From Lingula anatina (Eukaryota; Brachiopoda; Lingulata; Lingulida; Lingulidae), in assembly GCF_001039355.2 (NCBI RefSeq), contig NW_019775944.1:108145-161379 (forward strand): DNA of 53,235 nt, in the 5' to 3' direction. The position numbers and the translations under genes were made by a program. The notes below the pieces were generated by a model that saw only the letters and a program-made list of their open reading frames with translations, had not been told where the DNA came from and ran no database searches. Shown here one piece after another: positions 1 to 13,300 of the stretch (within the stretch, counting starts at the first letter, position 1; every line of letters starts with the position of its first letter).

Positions 1-1870
1 ATATATATATTCTGTAGATACGAGTGGCCTTTCATTTTGATAATGAAATTTTCCTTGTAGTATAATGATTGAAGTTTGAATTTTGCATTATCAAAATGAA
101 AAGTGTAGAGGTTGAGAGTTATATACATATTATATATATATTGAAATTTGTATATTATGTACTATGTATAAATGGTATTGTTATATAGAAAATACATATA
201 GCAAAATGAAGTCATCACATGTACGTGGAGTTGGAAGAATGGTGTGGAATGATGGTTATGAAAAGAACATTTTTACATGTGTTATTACTTTTTCCAGTTT
301 GAATTGTATCCAAGTCCATTCTGCCTATGGGACCATTTTTATACTTGTCAATATTTGGCAAGAGGCATTATGATGATAATTTCTGTAAAAGAATATAATA
401 TGGTTTAGACAATTATGTGGAAATACCCTGAACATCTGTATAAAATTATTTACTTTAAAGGACATAAATGTTTGAAATTGGACAGATGTCATAGGTAGGA
501 ATGCAGACTTAATTAGATGTGACTTGTTTAAAGACTTGCCTGTCTAGGCAGTACATTTGTGTCACATGAAAATGTCAAACTTGAGTATACAATGTGATAA
601 GTTATTGTAGGTAAATTTGTTATCCAAGTCTCATTTAGATTTAAGTCACTTAAGTTTCTTGATATTTTAAAAAAAGTAATTTGTTTTTCTTTATTCATGA
701 ATATAGAGGAAAATGTGAATGAGAGGCTTTGATTGTATTTGCACAAAGCTTAGATACAGTGATAAGTGTTGTGGAACCTTTGTTGCTAACCCTATAGCGT
801 GCCTTTACATGTTTGTCTCGTCACAAAGTCGGGTCATGTTCACACACAGGACCAAGTTTGAACAGAAATTGACTTAAATGAAACATGATGCCGTCAGACA
901 AGTAGCTTATCATAGTAGGCCGCATCAGCTCTTGGCCTTACTTTTATCTTGTATGAGAATGCAGGCTTTAGGAATCCCTAAACACAATATGAAATATCTA
1001 GTATTTGTTCTTATGGTTTCAGAAATCCTTGCCTTAAGATGTCATCACAAGTATTAATTTGAATTTATCCACATGTGAGTCTGTTATATATATTTTTGTA
1101 TTTATGCATAGCTTGTTGAAATGTGTGGTTCTATAGGGGGTAGGGGTGAATGTTTCTTAAAGATACAGTCATTGTTTGTATTAGCTTTGATATAAATATT
1201 ATAGAATACTCAACATTGCTCTATGCCAATATCAAGTGTATCACTTTATCAGTGTATAGGCTTTTATATATCATTTTTCAAAAATGGAATATTTACACAC
1301 AGTCATTTTAAATTAGTTATTTTTTTCAAATGGTGAAGATTTCTGCTCACTGCAAGGAGTTAGCTGAATTAATTTAAGGCTTTGTAAAGCTTAAGGGAAT
1401 AGATCTAACCCAGTCTTGAACTTAATTCATCTTGTTTTGTATTTAAGTACTGTTGAAGGTGTTGATTGCAAAACATCTTAATCCGAAGTTGATTCCTTCA
1501 CCAAGGTCCACGGTTTGTTGCCAAGGGAACTCTTGATCACATGACCTTTGATTGGATGAGAAACTACAGTGTTGACCACATATTCAAAAGAAAAAAGCAA
1601 CTTTGTATTATTTCCTGTTTGCTAAAACCCCTACAGTGTTCAACCTGCAACTTCAGTGGCCCTAAAAAGGGCATGGTGTAGAAAATAAATAAGAGACAAT
1701 GGTAATAATGTATGATAGCATCTCAGTTGGGATGTGAATATTTACAACACATAGAACCTTTGTGACTGTTGAAAATGGGTATGATCTAGAAGGGGAAAAG
1801 ACTAGAATTGGAAATATGATTGTTTATATTTCAGTTGTTTGAACAATAAATAACTCCTAGTGTTATAAAA
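1..1870. other. AT-rich noncoding stretch, possible 3' UTR of an upstream gene
   Basis: I see no convincing coding exon here on either strand. The open frames are short and low in complexity. The stretch is T-rich, and near 1846-1854 it carries an AATAAA-type signal followed by a run of A at 1867-1875. That would fit the 3' untranslated end of a plus-strand gene lying to the left of the window, but no coding end is visible, so this is inference only. Confidence 0.3.
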
Positions 1871-2050
1871 AAAAACGGTCTTTGTGCGTGTTTTTAAGTT
1901 TTCATTTGTATTTATTTATGGACATTATTTCTGATTGCCATTTAACTCTAATGATGTTTTCATGCGGTTCTTTTGATTAATGAATTTTGAGGAATTGTAA
2001 AATACCTTGTAAAGCCATAAAGAAGTGAAAAAAAATTAATAAACTAGCAA

Positions 2051-2095
2051 AGTATTGTGGAAAGGGCTACGGTTCCTAGCGGACTACCATTGCTG
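2051..2095. repeat. 3'-end fragment of an interspersed inverted-repeat element
   Basis: The stretch containing GGTTCCTAGCGGACTACCAT resembles the right end of the element found in full at 34167-34350 and 44563-44719 (GGTTCCTAGTGAACTAC in those copies). Only about 40 bases are recognisable; no left end was found. Confidence 0.4.
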
Positions 2096-2570
2096 GCGTA
2101 GTTCTGAACCTTGTAAAGAAACCTTGCGTTTTGTGCTGTCTTCAACTTGAATTGCAATTTTTGCACAGGATTAAAATGGTTTTATCTACGGACGCAGTGC
2201 GTATAAAAATGTAATACACATACAATCAATCAACAATAGGTGGTAGCAGGTTTATTTATTGGACATATTTTTTTGATAGTTTTTCATTTTTCAAACAATT
2301 GCATTAAAGGTGTGTATTAACCCCCTGGGCCTGAGGTCCTGTGCTAGTAACATTTTCACATTAACGGTAGTGCATGATTAAACATTGGTGGTGACAATGC
2401 TGTTATGTTATTTTCCTTAGCGCACGGTCATCGTTATTATTTGCATTATTTCTGTACATATGACAGCTTTGCTGCCCTGTTTTTCCACTGTGTTATTTTC
2501 ATCTCGAAATTTAGTTAGTTTTTCACATTATAATCAATGCGTTCTAATCTACTGCAAGATGCTGTACAGA

Positions 2571-3100
2571 TGACGTCACATGCAATTAACTTCATACAAT
2601 GACTGACCAACACAAACTACTTATGACGTTATTTTGTTGTACAAAACGATGTGTTGCAATCTGCTGGTACAATTCAATGTGTGTGGATTAGATTAAATTC
2701 TATGACAGTATAAATTGGAAGATAAAGCGCTTTTTCAGGATTGGCCGCTCATCTCGGATGTGAACAAGGCCGCATTAGCATTATGACGTAACGTTCAGAC
2801 AACGTCACACGCATTGCATAAGAAACGTAAGCTCTTCTCTTACTATATACGCAAATCTGCCATATTTGTGTTAACATCCGTTTACAGTTAAATGTTTACA
2901 GTTGGGCTAAACTTAGTCATTTTCATGATGGCGGCATTATTTTAAAGCCTTGTATACTGCTCTTCTTATACCTAAGAATAATGAAAATGAGTTTAATAAT
3001 GAAGTGTATACGTCACAGAATTGCGTAGTTTACGTCACACAGCAACTGGAAAACACAGCCGTATAATAACGTAACGAACAACGTTTTTGTCGTAACGCGC
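2571..3100 (+). promoter_or_regulatory. CRE-rich region upstream of the CNBD2-like gene
   Basis: The 600 bases before the first coding exon at 3172 hold a perfect palindromic CRE (TGACGTCA, 2571-2578), a near match TGACGTAA (2784-2791), and several ACGTCA half sites (about 2802, 3010 and 3032). CREB/ATF proteins bind this motif. No TATA box is obvious. That this is the promoter is inferred from position. Confidence 0.4.
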
Positions 3101-3171
3101 GTGACCGTTTTGTTTATCTTTGTAACTCAAATATTTCGTAAAGTTGGAAAACTTTTTATTGCTTTATCAGG

Positions 3172-3486
3172 ATGCTACCATCAACTTGTGCACATCGTGA
3201 GTATAGTTCTAAAACAGACTGTGTGAAACACAATGTTGCCTTTAAAGGAAATGTTGCGATGGAAGAAAAAGGCGCAAGAAAGATTAAAACAATGAAAACA
3301 ACGAACAGATCGAAATCGGCCCCTGTGAAAAGAGCAGCCAGTGGTAAAGAAGAAAAGGGTGGTAATTCTTCAAACCCGACAGTCTGTTGGCAGAAAAAGC
3401 GTAAAGGTTGGTTAGAGATAATATAATAATCAATAAGAAAAAATGCTCTTGGTCCATTGTTAAACAGTTACTAAGGTAAGCTTTCT

Positions 3487-3532
<46 letters not shown>

Positions 3533-4464
3533 TTTATTTGCAACGAATGTTGTTGGATATTAAAATAATTTACACCCTTTCTAAATGCATTTTAATACTT
3601 ATAAGTAAAATCATATAATCAAAGCGTTTAAATGAATTAAAATGATATTTGGTACTGTGTAACAGAATAGCCTCATTCAAATAAATTTTCTCATTATTGA
3701 ACTCAGACCCTTTCGAAAATGTCCCGACTTCTTTGGAAATCGCAGCAGACGAATTCAGTTCCGCTCGCAGTCCGGGGCTGTCAGCCACCAAACTCGTGAC
3801 ACGTGTCAATCACATGCTGCCCTCTGACCTCATTAGAATCGGGGCCAATGTCAAGTCTCGATGGCGGGAAAAATGGAAAGAGGAAAAGAAGCGACAACGC
3901 AGAGAACTGAGGGAGAAGCAACTGGTAAGTCAAAATTTCAACTCAATCATTATAAATAATTTCTATAAGTTTTTGTGACATTTTCGTCCAAAAATACAAG
4001 CTGGCTGGATAAATGGAAGAACGGTGTAATTAATGACTTGCGATTGCAAAGGATATATGAAGTACAGCTCAAAGTTTCAAGCTAAACTTGAATTAAAAAT
4101 AAAAATATTATAACATTTATTTAGAGTGTAAAACCCAAACATGTTCAATAGGCCCTACAATGAAAATTACAAGTTAAATAATTGGTGAACAAAACTTAAC
4201 TTACCGTGACAGGTCATATTTTATGTACTCCGAGGTCAGTTGATGACTTTGGATGTCCTTGGATGGCCTTGTTCGTCTCAGTAGCAATTGATTTCTCCTC
4301 CCCCCCCCCCCCCAAATAAAAAAAATGTGAAAAAAGGTCTTAAGTTCCGAGCATGTTTTTCTTATGTAAACAAAATATTATTGCAGCAGTTCAAACATTA
4401 TGTACGTGGTGTTGCTTATCGCAAAAAATGTAACATTTTATCGGAAGTCGTAACTGCTATATAC

Positions 4465-4498
<34 letters not shown>

Positions 4499-5333
4499 AA
4501 GGCGAGATAAAGTCATGCCTTCAGAAAACAGAAAAAAAGACAAGCTGCCCTCCGTTACAGAAGTCTTTTTTTTTCATGGCAACCCTCTTCATTCATATTA
4601 ATCCCCATCATTTATTTGCACTGGGACTATAATGCACATTAATGTGGTATTTCAAATGTTCCTCCATCTCAGGTTTATTTGCTTTAAGATTGCGGGATAC
4701 GTTAATAAACAGTCTCAAGCAGATGGCTAATAAAAGACATTTAATAGAATTGCCTTGCCATTCTACTTTACATTTCTGAATTGCCATTGACTTATAGAGG
4801 TGCCAGGATCGAGAGTATTATAAGACAGAAAAAGTCGTTGATGTTTTCCACTTTGTATTCTTGACTGCTCTGTGTTTAGTAGTGAAGTGTTGAATATAAA
4901 TGGCGCTCGCCCGATAAAGATTATGTTTTCATGTAAGCAGAGCTTCAATTCGTGTTTGTTTAATGTTATTACCACTTGAGATTTGTGTTATTGCTACGGT
5001 AAAGAGCATGACAAGACTTAAGTCGTGTAAATATTTCCTTTCTTTCTCTCGAGTCCGTTTTACATGGCGAAAATCATTATAAATGTTCGTCACTTTAATC
5101 TCCTGAAAAAAGTCAGAAGTGGCAGAATTAGATTAATTTTGAAAGTTACAGGTTAATGTGAAATTTATGAAGACGGAGAGGGCAGCGCGTTTGTTGTGTA
5201 ACCGATTAACTGGAGCCACACGAGGATTAATTACTGAATTAAGTGCGGTTTGATATTGTTCGGGACTAAAATTGCGTTGTCACGCAGCGTTGAGCAACAA
5301 CATGGACGTCTTGCTGCTTCAGCTAGGGGTAAT

Positions 5334-5378
<45 letters not shown>

Positions 5379-8300
5379 TTCGCACGAAATTGCTTTTGAT
5401 TATTAAATGTTATCCAGCGAATACACGGGACGTAGACATTCACGGGGAAAAAAGATAATACATTCAGTGTCACTGAATTCTGCACAGTACTACGCCAGAG
5501 TTTCACGATATCTAAATATCTTAATATGTGAAAAGATGACAGATTGTCGGTGTTAATTTTATTTGTTTAATTTAAAACGACCTCTCGTCCCTGTAGACAA
5601 ACAGATTCTTAACCCTTTAATCATATTCGACGTAATTCAGCCAGATCATAAATGATGCTCTGAATACGGTATTATCCTGTCAACGCAGTTATGGACGAGA
5701 CTGATAAAGAATTTAATTAAATGATACTGAAGTTATGGACTTTAAAGACAGGTAGCATGTTTACCAAGGCAGTGTGAGAAGATCCGTTTAAAGACGCGCA
5801 ATCCCTCATCTGCTGTATTTATCGGCCGTGTCCAGGAGCGACGCTCTCATTGCTCCAATAACAAACTGACAGTTAAACAGCACCTTTTTCTTTCGCGAAA
5901 ACCATTTTTATACATTTTCTGGTGATAAAAGGTACGTTTTATTACCTTTCTTTCGTCGGATGTTTTGTTAAGAGGATAGTAATGATCAGAGTGTGAGGCG
6001 AACCCTCGATGAAGGCTGAATAATGCATACTCACGCGTCATATGCAGGCATGCGGCATTTGTCGTAACAGTCATTGTTTTCATCAAATGGGCGCTATTTC
6101 ATTGAGATCTAGGCGGAGGGAATTTATTCAAACCACATAGCAGAAGGTCTGGACATTTTTAATTTGACCATTGATGTTTAAATTGGACAACAGTACGTCT
6201 GTGTCTGTAAATTCATTCTATTTATTTCAACCGACCTTTCATTAGGAACCTTGCAAACACGGCGAACCTCAATGACGTTTTCACTTAATTTTTCAAAACA
6301 GAGCTCAAGGCCACACACGGATTTATTTCTAGAAATCTGAAATCATCGATAAATAGATCTACGAAGCTAGACTCTTCACATAATAAGATGCTGAAAATGT
6401 CTAAAATTTAATGTGAAAATCGGGTCTGAAGACAGCCAAGAACCTCACAAGTTTTTCTGAACTCGGATACAACACAAAATGTGTATTGTGTTCCTGTTTT
6501 GACAAGAGAAACGTGGTACGAATAGCAAGACGCTGTTCCGTGGAATATTGACGTTACAATCTCATATACATTTAATAAGATAAGGACGCGTACGGAGCAG
6601 TCACAGGACATACTGGACATCATACGGGGTCGTAATACCGACAGATAATGACCAACACTTGAGATTCGATGGTTCAGGCCAACAGGTTTGAAGGATGCCG
6701 AACTTCTATGTCAAGACGAACAAGTCATACATTTGGGGCCTGGTAGACAATCCGCGACTGATAGCGCGTCTGTTTGAAGAAGATGACGACATTTTGGACG
6801 AGCGGTTCGATGATAAGAGAGAATATAACACGGTAATACGAGGCTAAGTTACTAGGGTTTTATTAGGGTTTTATTGGTTTGATGCAATTCTTCACCGAAC
6901 CCCGAAATCTGTTTTTCATTCATTTGTTTTTTATTAGAAGTAGCAGATATAGAATCGGAATATTTTCAAATGTTTTCACAGAGGAATCGATGGTTTGTAT
7001 TGGTTTATTGCTTGTATTGGTTTATTGCTTGCAGTAGGCAAACATTGGGCCATCTGAAGGTGGCCTGTCGAAGTAATCATTTATATCCTATTTCTACAAG
7101 ATATCTGCTAAGGCACTTAGTCCCACGACTCCAGTCATTGATACAAAGTTATTCATTCTAATCCGAGAGAGGAGTATTCCAAAAACAAACGAATATTTTT
7201 GCGTTTTCTTTTCATATATACTTTAAACAGGTTGCTATGAACAATGTCATCATGTATGGTGTTTGTTTACCCATCCGATCTAGAAAAGCACCATTGTTAA
7301 CTCATATTAGTACCGAAAGGTAGCTTTCCCGGAGTGAAAATGCGCTATTATGACGTGTTCCTGCAAGGCATGTTGTTAAAATAGCAGAGACAGGGGTTAA
7401 ATGGGATTTACGACTTTTGGTGTTGGTGCAATTGTTTTTCTTATTTGAAATGTTTTCTTTTATTCTAGAATGCTTTAAAGCCGAAACGTGATGGCAAAAC
7501 GGTAGGTTGAATTTTTTCCCCTGTTTTTTTTTTTTTCCTGTTTGTCTCTCCTTCCTCCTTTCTTTTTTTTTCTCTATTTTTCACACTTTGAATTATGCGG
7601 TATTTTCTTCAAGCCGCGTCATAATCAGATGCTTGCCCGACATCTTCAGCCTTTAAGAAGCACAGGCTGGTATAGGACATATATCCATCGTATCTCTCAT
7701 ACAATCTTAAAGACAACAGTTTCAGCAGCTTGGTGATTAACTTTTTGTGTTTCATCACTTCTTGCAGCCTCTCCAGCGTTTCCGGCGAGCAGCACGTATT
7801 GTGAAGATGTTATGTGCCGTGAACATCGCCCTGAGCCGCTACGCTCTGGACGCCGGCCTTGACCTCTCCGCCTTCCGTAGTAACTTCTCCACGCGGCGGA
7901 AAGTTCAGAGGGACGAGGACGGCGCTGAGGTCGTGGAGGAGTTGAACTTTGACCCGGACGAATTTAAGTCGCATTATGAGGTAAGTTGTTGGTTTGTGTA
8001 CTGTGAAAAAGGCGTGTTAAATGATTTTACCTGCTGCGCTTCCAAGAAGGTCTGCAGGTCGGAGAATAAATCTTATTTTTCTGACATTTTGACAACTGAG
8101 GCCATTTCTGTGGCAAATACTTTTTTCGGCCAAACATCGGATTTCCAAAATTAAGATTTATTTGCATTCCAAGTTTATATTATATTATATTGCACTGGAA
8201 GAAGGAAAAAAAAAGATTTGGCACTGAGCACATTATTGACCCAGCCTCCCCCCTCCCCGTTTCCTTCTGCCCCCTTGGTCCACATTGATCTTCTTACTAA

Positions 8301-10281
8301 CTTAGTCCGCATTCAGAACAGTAGACTAACTAATATAGCGATCCACTAAAGAGTTAGCCGTCTAATCCCCTAATAGACACTGAATAGTTTTCCTGTGCGA
8401 TAGTATTCAAGTAGGTCGGCCACATTTGATCCTCGGACTAGTTAGTTCACTGTTCTGAATGCGGCCTCAGCGTACGATTTTTCTGTTTTCATTTATGGTC
8501 TAGTTTACGTGGCCCGAGAGCGCTCGGCTTATTCTGGAAAAGAAGCCCTGGGAAAGAACAGACGACGACATCTACCAGATCCTGCGACTGATGCGGACAC
8601 TGTCGTCTTTCAGGAAGTACACCCATGAAATGCAGACGCTCATGGCGAAGACAGTGCGCTATGCCAAGTAAGTGGAAGTAACTTTGATTGTTTTCATTGC
8701 CATTTTAAAGAAAGAACATCCATTGATGATGATGGTATCGTATAGGATGTAGAATTTGTCCACAAAATGTAGACACCTTTGACACCGTACCGTTATTGCA
8801 AACCACATACTACTCATTTACAGATATGGAAGACACCGCGTCATCCTACGAAAGGGTCACATTGGATTCTCCTTCTACTTTATCTTCTCCGGAAGTGCCA
8901 GCGTCACCTTGGAACAGGCGGGCACCAGTATCTTCTCCAGACCCGTCGTCATACGCATGCAGAAAGGGGACTGCTTTGGGGTATGTGGGCGTACTTTTTG
9001 GCCGCGATATTTGATGTATTTTACTAGCTCTAATGCAATAGTTAATTCACAAAGACAGTGCCTTCTGATGCTTTTGGTCACGGTTCGGTGTGAAATAAAA
9101 AAAAAAAAACTGTCTGCGTTTTCAGCGTCATGCTGACTGTCACACTCACAAGAGTTGTTCAAAGTTCTTACCACGTGTAGATAACGAAAAACGTATTCCT
9201 GTAAGTCCAAAACACACTGTGATCTTCCTGCTGATCTACCGGTCACGCTAGGCAGACTGTTCAGCACTTTCTGGTGGTGTTTCTTTATCCAAGGCCACTA
9301 AAATAATACCGCTTCTCTATTCTTACTTTTAAGAAGGTACTCTGATTATTCACCAGGCCTTAATACATAGCATAGTATTACACTACACGTATGAAGCCAT
9401 GCTATGTGACCGTGGCCATACGCGCTTTATTCGGTTTAAGCGATGCTTTTCGGTGAAATGCCAGTACTTTCTCACGGTATGTAATTATACACTGCCACCC
9501 TTTTCCAGGGAGGCAGATATTATAGGCACTTTTTCTACCAGCCAGTGTTAGAAACTTGACCACATTTAGCCAGACGACATTATCTGTGAATATCAAGTGA
9601 AAACTCAAACTGTGCCTCTGGTAGAGGTGTGCTCATGTGACATATGTCTTGAACGTCTCTCGCTGACGCTGGAGATGCTCTGGCACACACCGCGCGGGTG
9701 ACAGTGTATGGTCTCACATAAAGCCTGATGTATAAAACTGGATTCCCATACTTAGATCGATCCATCTGGATCGACGTAACTCCCTGGGGGTCCACACTAA
9801 ATTGCTATCAACTCAAGAGGCTTAAATGTCTGTCACGCCTACCGAATCAGCTAGGAGTAAAGACAATTACCCCCTAACAGTTTAACTAGGTGTGACATAC
9901 GTTTAAGCCGTTTAGTTTGATAGCAATTTAGTGAGACTCCCCAGGGAGATAGATCGATCGAAATATCTGTGGTAATGGGCCCTAAATCTCTTCAGGAAAA
10001 GGCCCTAGTGAAGGACGTGCCCCGCCTTGCCACGGTGGTCGTAGAGGAGGACATCGAGTGTATCGTGCTGGACAAGGGCGAGTTCATAGAACACGGACTG
10101 CTGGAACACATGGAGAAAGAGATGGCCATCACCGCGGACTTTCTCAAGTGAGTGGTATTAGAATATCCGTTCATGATTAGTTACAGATAGGGTAAGAGCG
10201 ACGCGGGGTGGGGTGGGGGTGGTATTAGACATGTGTAGGGAGAAAAAGAGAAATGGCGGAAAGGGTTTAGAATTTAAATCT

Positions 10282-10320
<39 letters not shown>

Positions 10321-13300
10321 ATCTCTTTTATTCTGTTATCTCAAATTTTCAAATCCAGGAATTCGGAGCTTTTTACCGGGTGGAAGCCGTGTGCAGTGGA
10401 GGAGTTGAGCCAGTACTGTATGGTGGTAGAGCACTTACACGACAGAGTGGTCGTCAAGGACGCACGGGAGAACGAGTTCCTTCTCTTCGTGACGAAGGTA
10501 GACTAGTCTTCTCACTCTCAAGGTCGTTACCATTTACGCATTACGTGAAAAACAAACTCGAAACAAAACAAAAGCATATGCGTGGACGCGTTGTTACTTT
10601 TTACCACGTCAGTGACACGCGTGAGCGCGCGCGCGCACACACACACACACACACAAATGCACGCTAGCAAGCACGTGTTTAGCAAGAAGTTCACTGTGAG
10701 ATACTGTTGGTTACTAATCACTTAAATAGTAAACACATTTGGAAGAGGCCAATGAATTCTATTATATTCATCATTTATTTTAAAGGCGGTCCATTATCCT
10801 TTTGTTGCGCCACTGTTAATTGAAATGCTAATTTTCATTTACTTTATGTCAAAATTTATACGAATGGACCCCTGTAAACGTCGCCCTCCTCGTTATTCCA
10901 GGGAAGTTGCGACGTCCTGAAGCTGGTAGATCTGGCCAGGTGCAGGCAGTTCCAGAAGTTGGTCTACGGGAACGCCATGCCGCTGCAAGAGACGCCAGTG
11001 ACGTTGGTCTCCACTCCCTCAGAACCTACCATATACGACATCCTGCTGGAGACGCCGACAGCATCCGGAATTTATATTCCTACTAGTAAGTATCAAAGTG
11101 GTTGTTCAAATGCAAAATAAATGTGTGGTCTACTGTTGCGTTCAGGGGCTACTGTGTTTATTATGATTTTACTATATGGAAGAGAGTGTGTGTGTGTGGG
11201 GGGTGGGGGTGGGGTGGGGGGTGGGGGGGGGGGGCAAAAAGGGTGTCTTGAAAGAATGGGTAACCAATCTCAAAATTTGTTTCAAGCATTTTATTTAGTA
11301 AAGACCTCCTGATTCGCAATTTTTTTTATTTCGAAACTGATCAAAGGCAGACCTGTGCCAGACGTAATGTTACCTTCTGAACCCCTTTTTGGCATTGCGA
11401 CATCACGCTGTTCCACAATTTGCACCCATTTTGCTCGTTTCCCATTTCGTAAAGGGATTCCTTTCGATAGCCCGAAGGTTCGTTAGTCCCAAGCTTCTTT
11501 GGCTTTTTGCATTTGTTGGGAGGTTCTCTGGCCAAAATAAACCTCGGGCTAAGATTTTACGTATCTATTTTCAGTTCAACAGCCAAATGAATCGCACACC
11601 AGTTTGAGGTCACGGGGCTCTCTGACGTCAGCATCGCTGACCACGCCGTCTCTCATGAAGCGCCCTCACCCCACCAGCCTATCAGACCGTCCTCAGCTGT
11701 GCTTGCTGCCGAGGTTGTCGGAGTGCAAGGATCTCAGCCAGCACTCAGGACTACTTCCGCCTCCAGAGACGAGCTCAGCGTCCCGATCTGTGAGACACCT
11801 AGCGGCACAGGAGAGCCAAAGGTGAGGTGGTGCTTAGCAAAGGTTCCTGAAAAGGTCAGACGCGGAGTACTCGCCCTTCTTGTGAGCATGCGTTTGACGA
11901 CATTCGGAGTGATTGAGTTAAGCAAGACTCTTTCTTCAAGTCAGAACGCGCTTGTCGTCAATCTATGTGGCTGGGTTCTTACGGTAAGGCATCCTATATG
12001 TGGGCATGGTTTTACCCTCAATGTGGGTGACTGTCCGAGTCCGAAAAGATGCAGGCTTGCGAGGCGTTTTCTGTTTAAAATCTGGTCAATATGCGCGTAA
12101 CTAGAACCAGAAGTAAGCGATAAATAACTGTTCTTAATGAGTCGAAGTAAACAGTTTCATTCAGTAATCATACATTCAAGCTTATGTCATTTATAGATTT
12201 ATTTTAAAAAGATTTATATTAAAATACGGCAGAAAATATTGAAATTACCATATTTCAAGGTTTATTGCGGCAGTATGAATAATTATGGCCATTTTCATTG
12301 CCAGGGACAGCGGGTTTACCAGCGCACCGCCTGGCGTGTTCCTGCGGGTAGACACACTCAAACCCGGAGACTACTTTGTAAGTATCGTACAGACATACAG
12401 TGTGATGTAATTATTTCACTGTGGGTGTTTGAAGTAGAAGACTGATAGTGATTAAGTGCCAGTACATATGCTCTAGTTGTCGCTGTAAAGTCCCCCCTCC
12501 CCCCGTTAGTCGTTGCACATCATTTGACGGCATTACCCGCATGGCATCATGATCACTCAACTCACACACTTACAAATATGACATCTTTTCATCTGTTTCA
12601 GATGATTTTAGGTTTTGGATATTTTGTCGAAAAATAACCAAAAAAAAAAAAAAATTGTTCATTTTTTTATTAAGACCAATCACAATTAATTTGTTTAATT
12701 ATCATGGAATTGTTTGTGCTTATAGTTTTTTTTGTGCAACCCAGTAAGGCAGTTTATTGTTTCATTTTTTAGGGTCTCGAGTCTCTGACGAAGCCCACGT
12801 GTCACGTGTCAGTGGTCAGTAAAGGGACAACGGTCATTTTAGTTCCAAAGACAAAATTCCTAGAACTGGCCAACCCAAAAACTCTACAGAAACTCCAGAA
12901 AATCGAACACGTGTATCCGAGCGACGACGAGCTCTGTCGGAAATTTCTGGCCATAAATGAGTGGCAGAACTACAAGCACAAGCTCATGATATACCTGCTA
13001 CAACAGATGCATCGGGCGAAGGCTCGAAATTTGATGCGCGAGACGACGCCGGACTTGACCGAATCCAGTGTTGGCGAGACGATAACCACGACCCCTTGGG
13101 CAGAAGGATCAGGTAAGGCGTGACGTCATCAGATGGTTCGGTGACGTCACTAAGAGAGGGATATCGTCAGCACAGACGTGGGCTCGCCTCAGTGAATTTT
13201 GAAAGTATAAAACTTGTTCTCAACAGTAACATTTTTTTGTCGGTGTTATCGTGCTTATCAGAATTGATGATATCTACGGTTATCAACATATGCAACTGTA

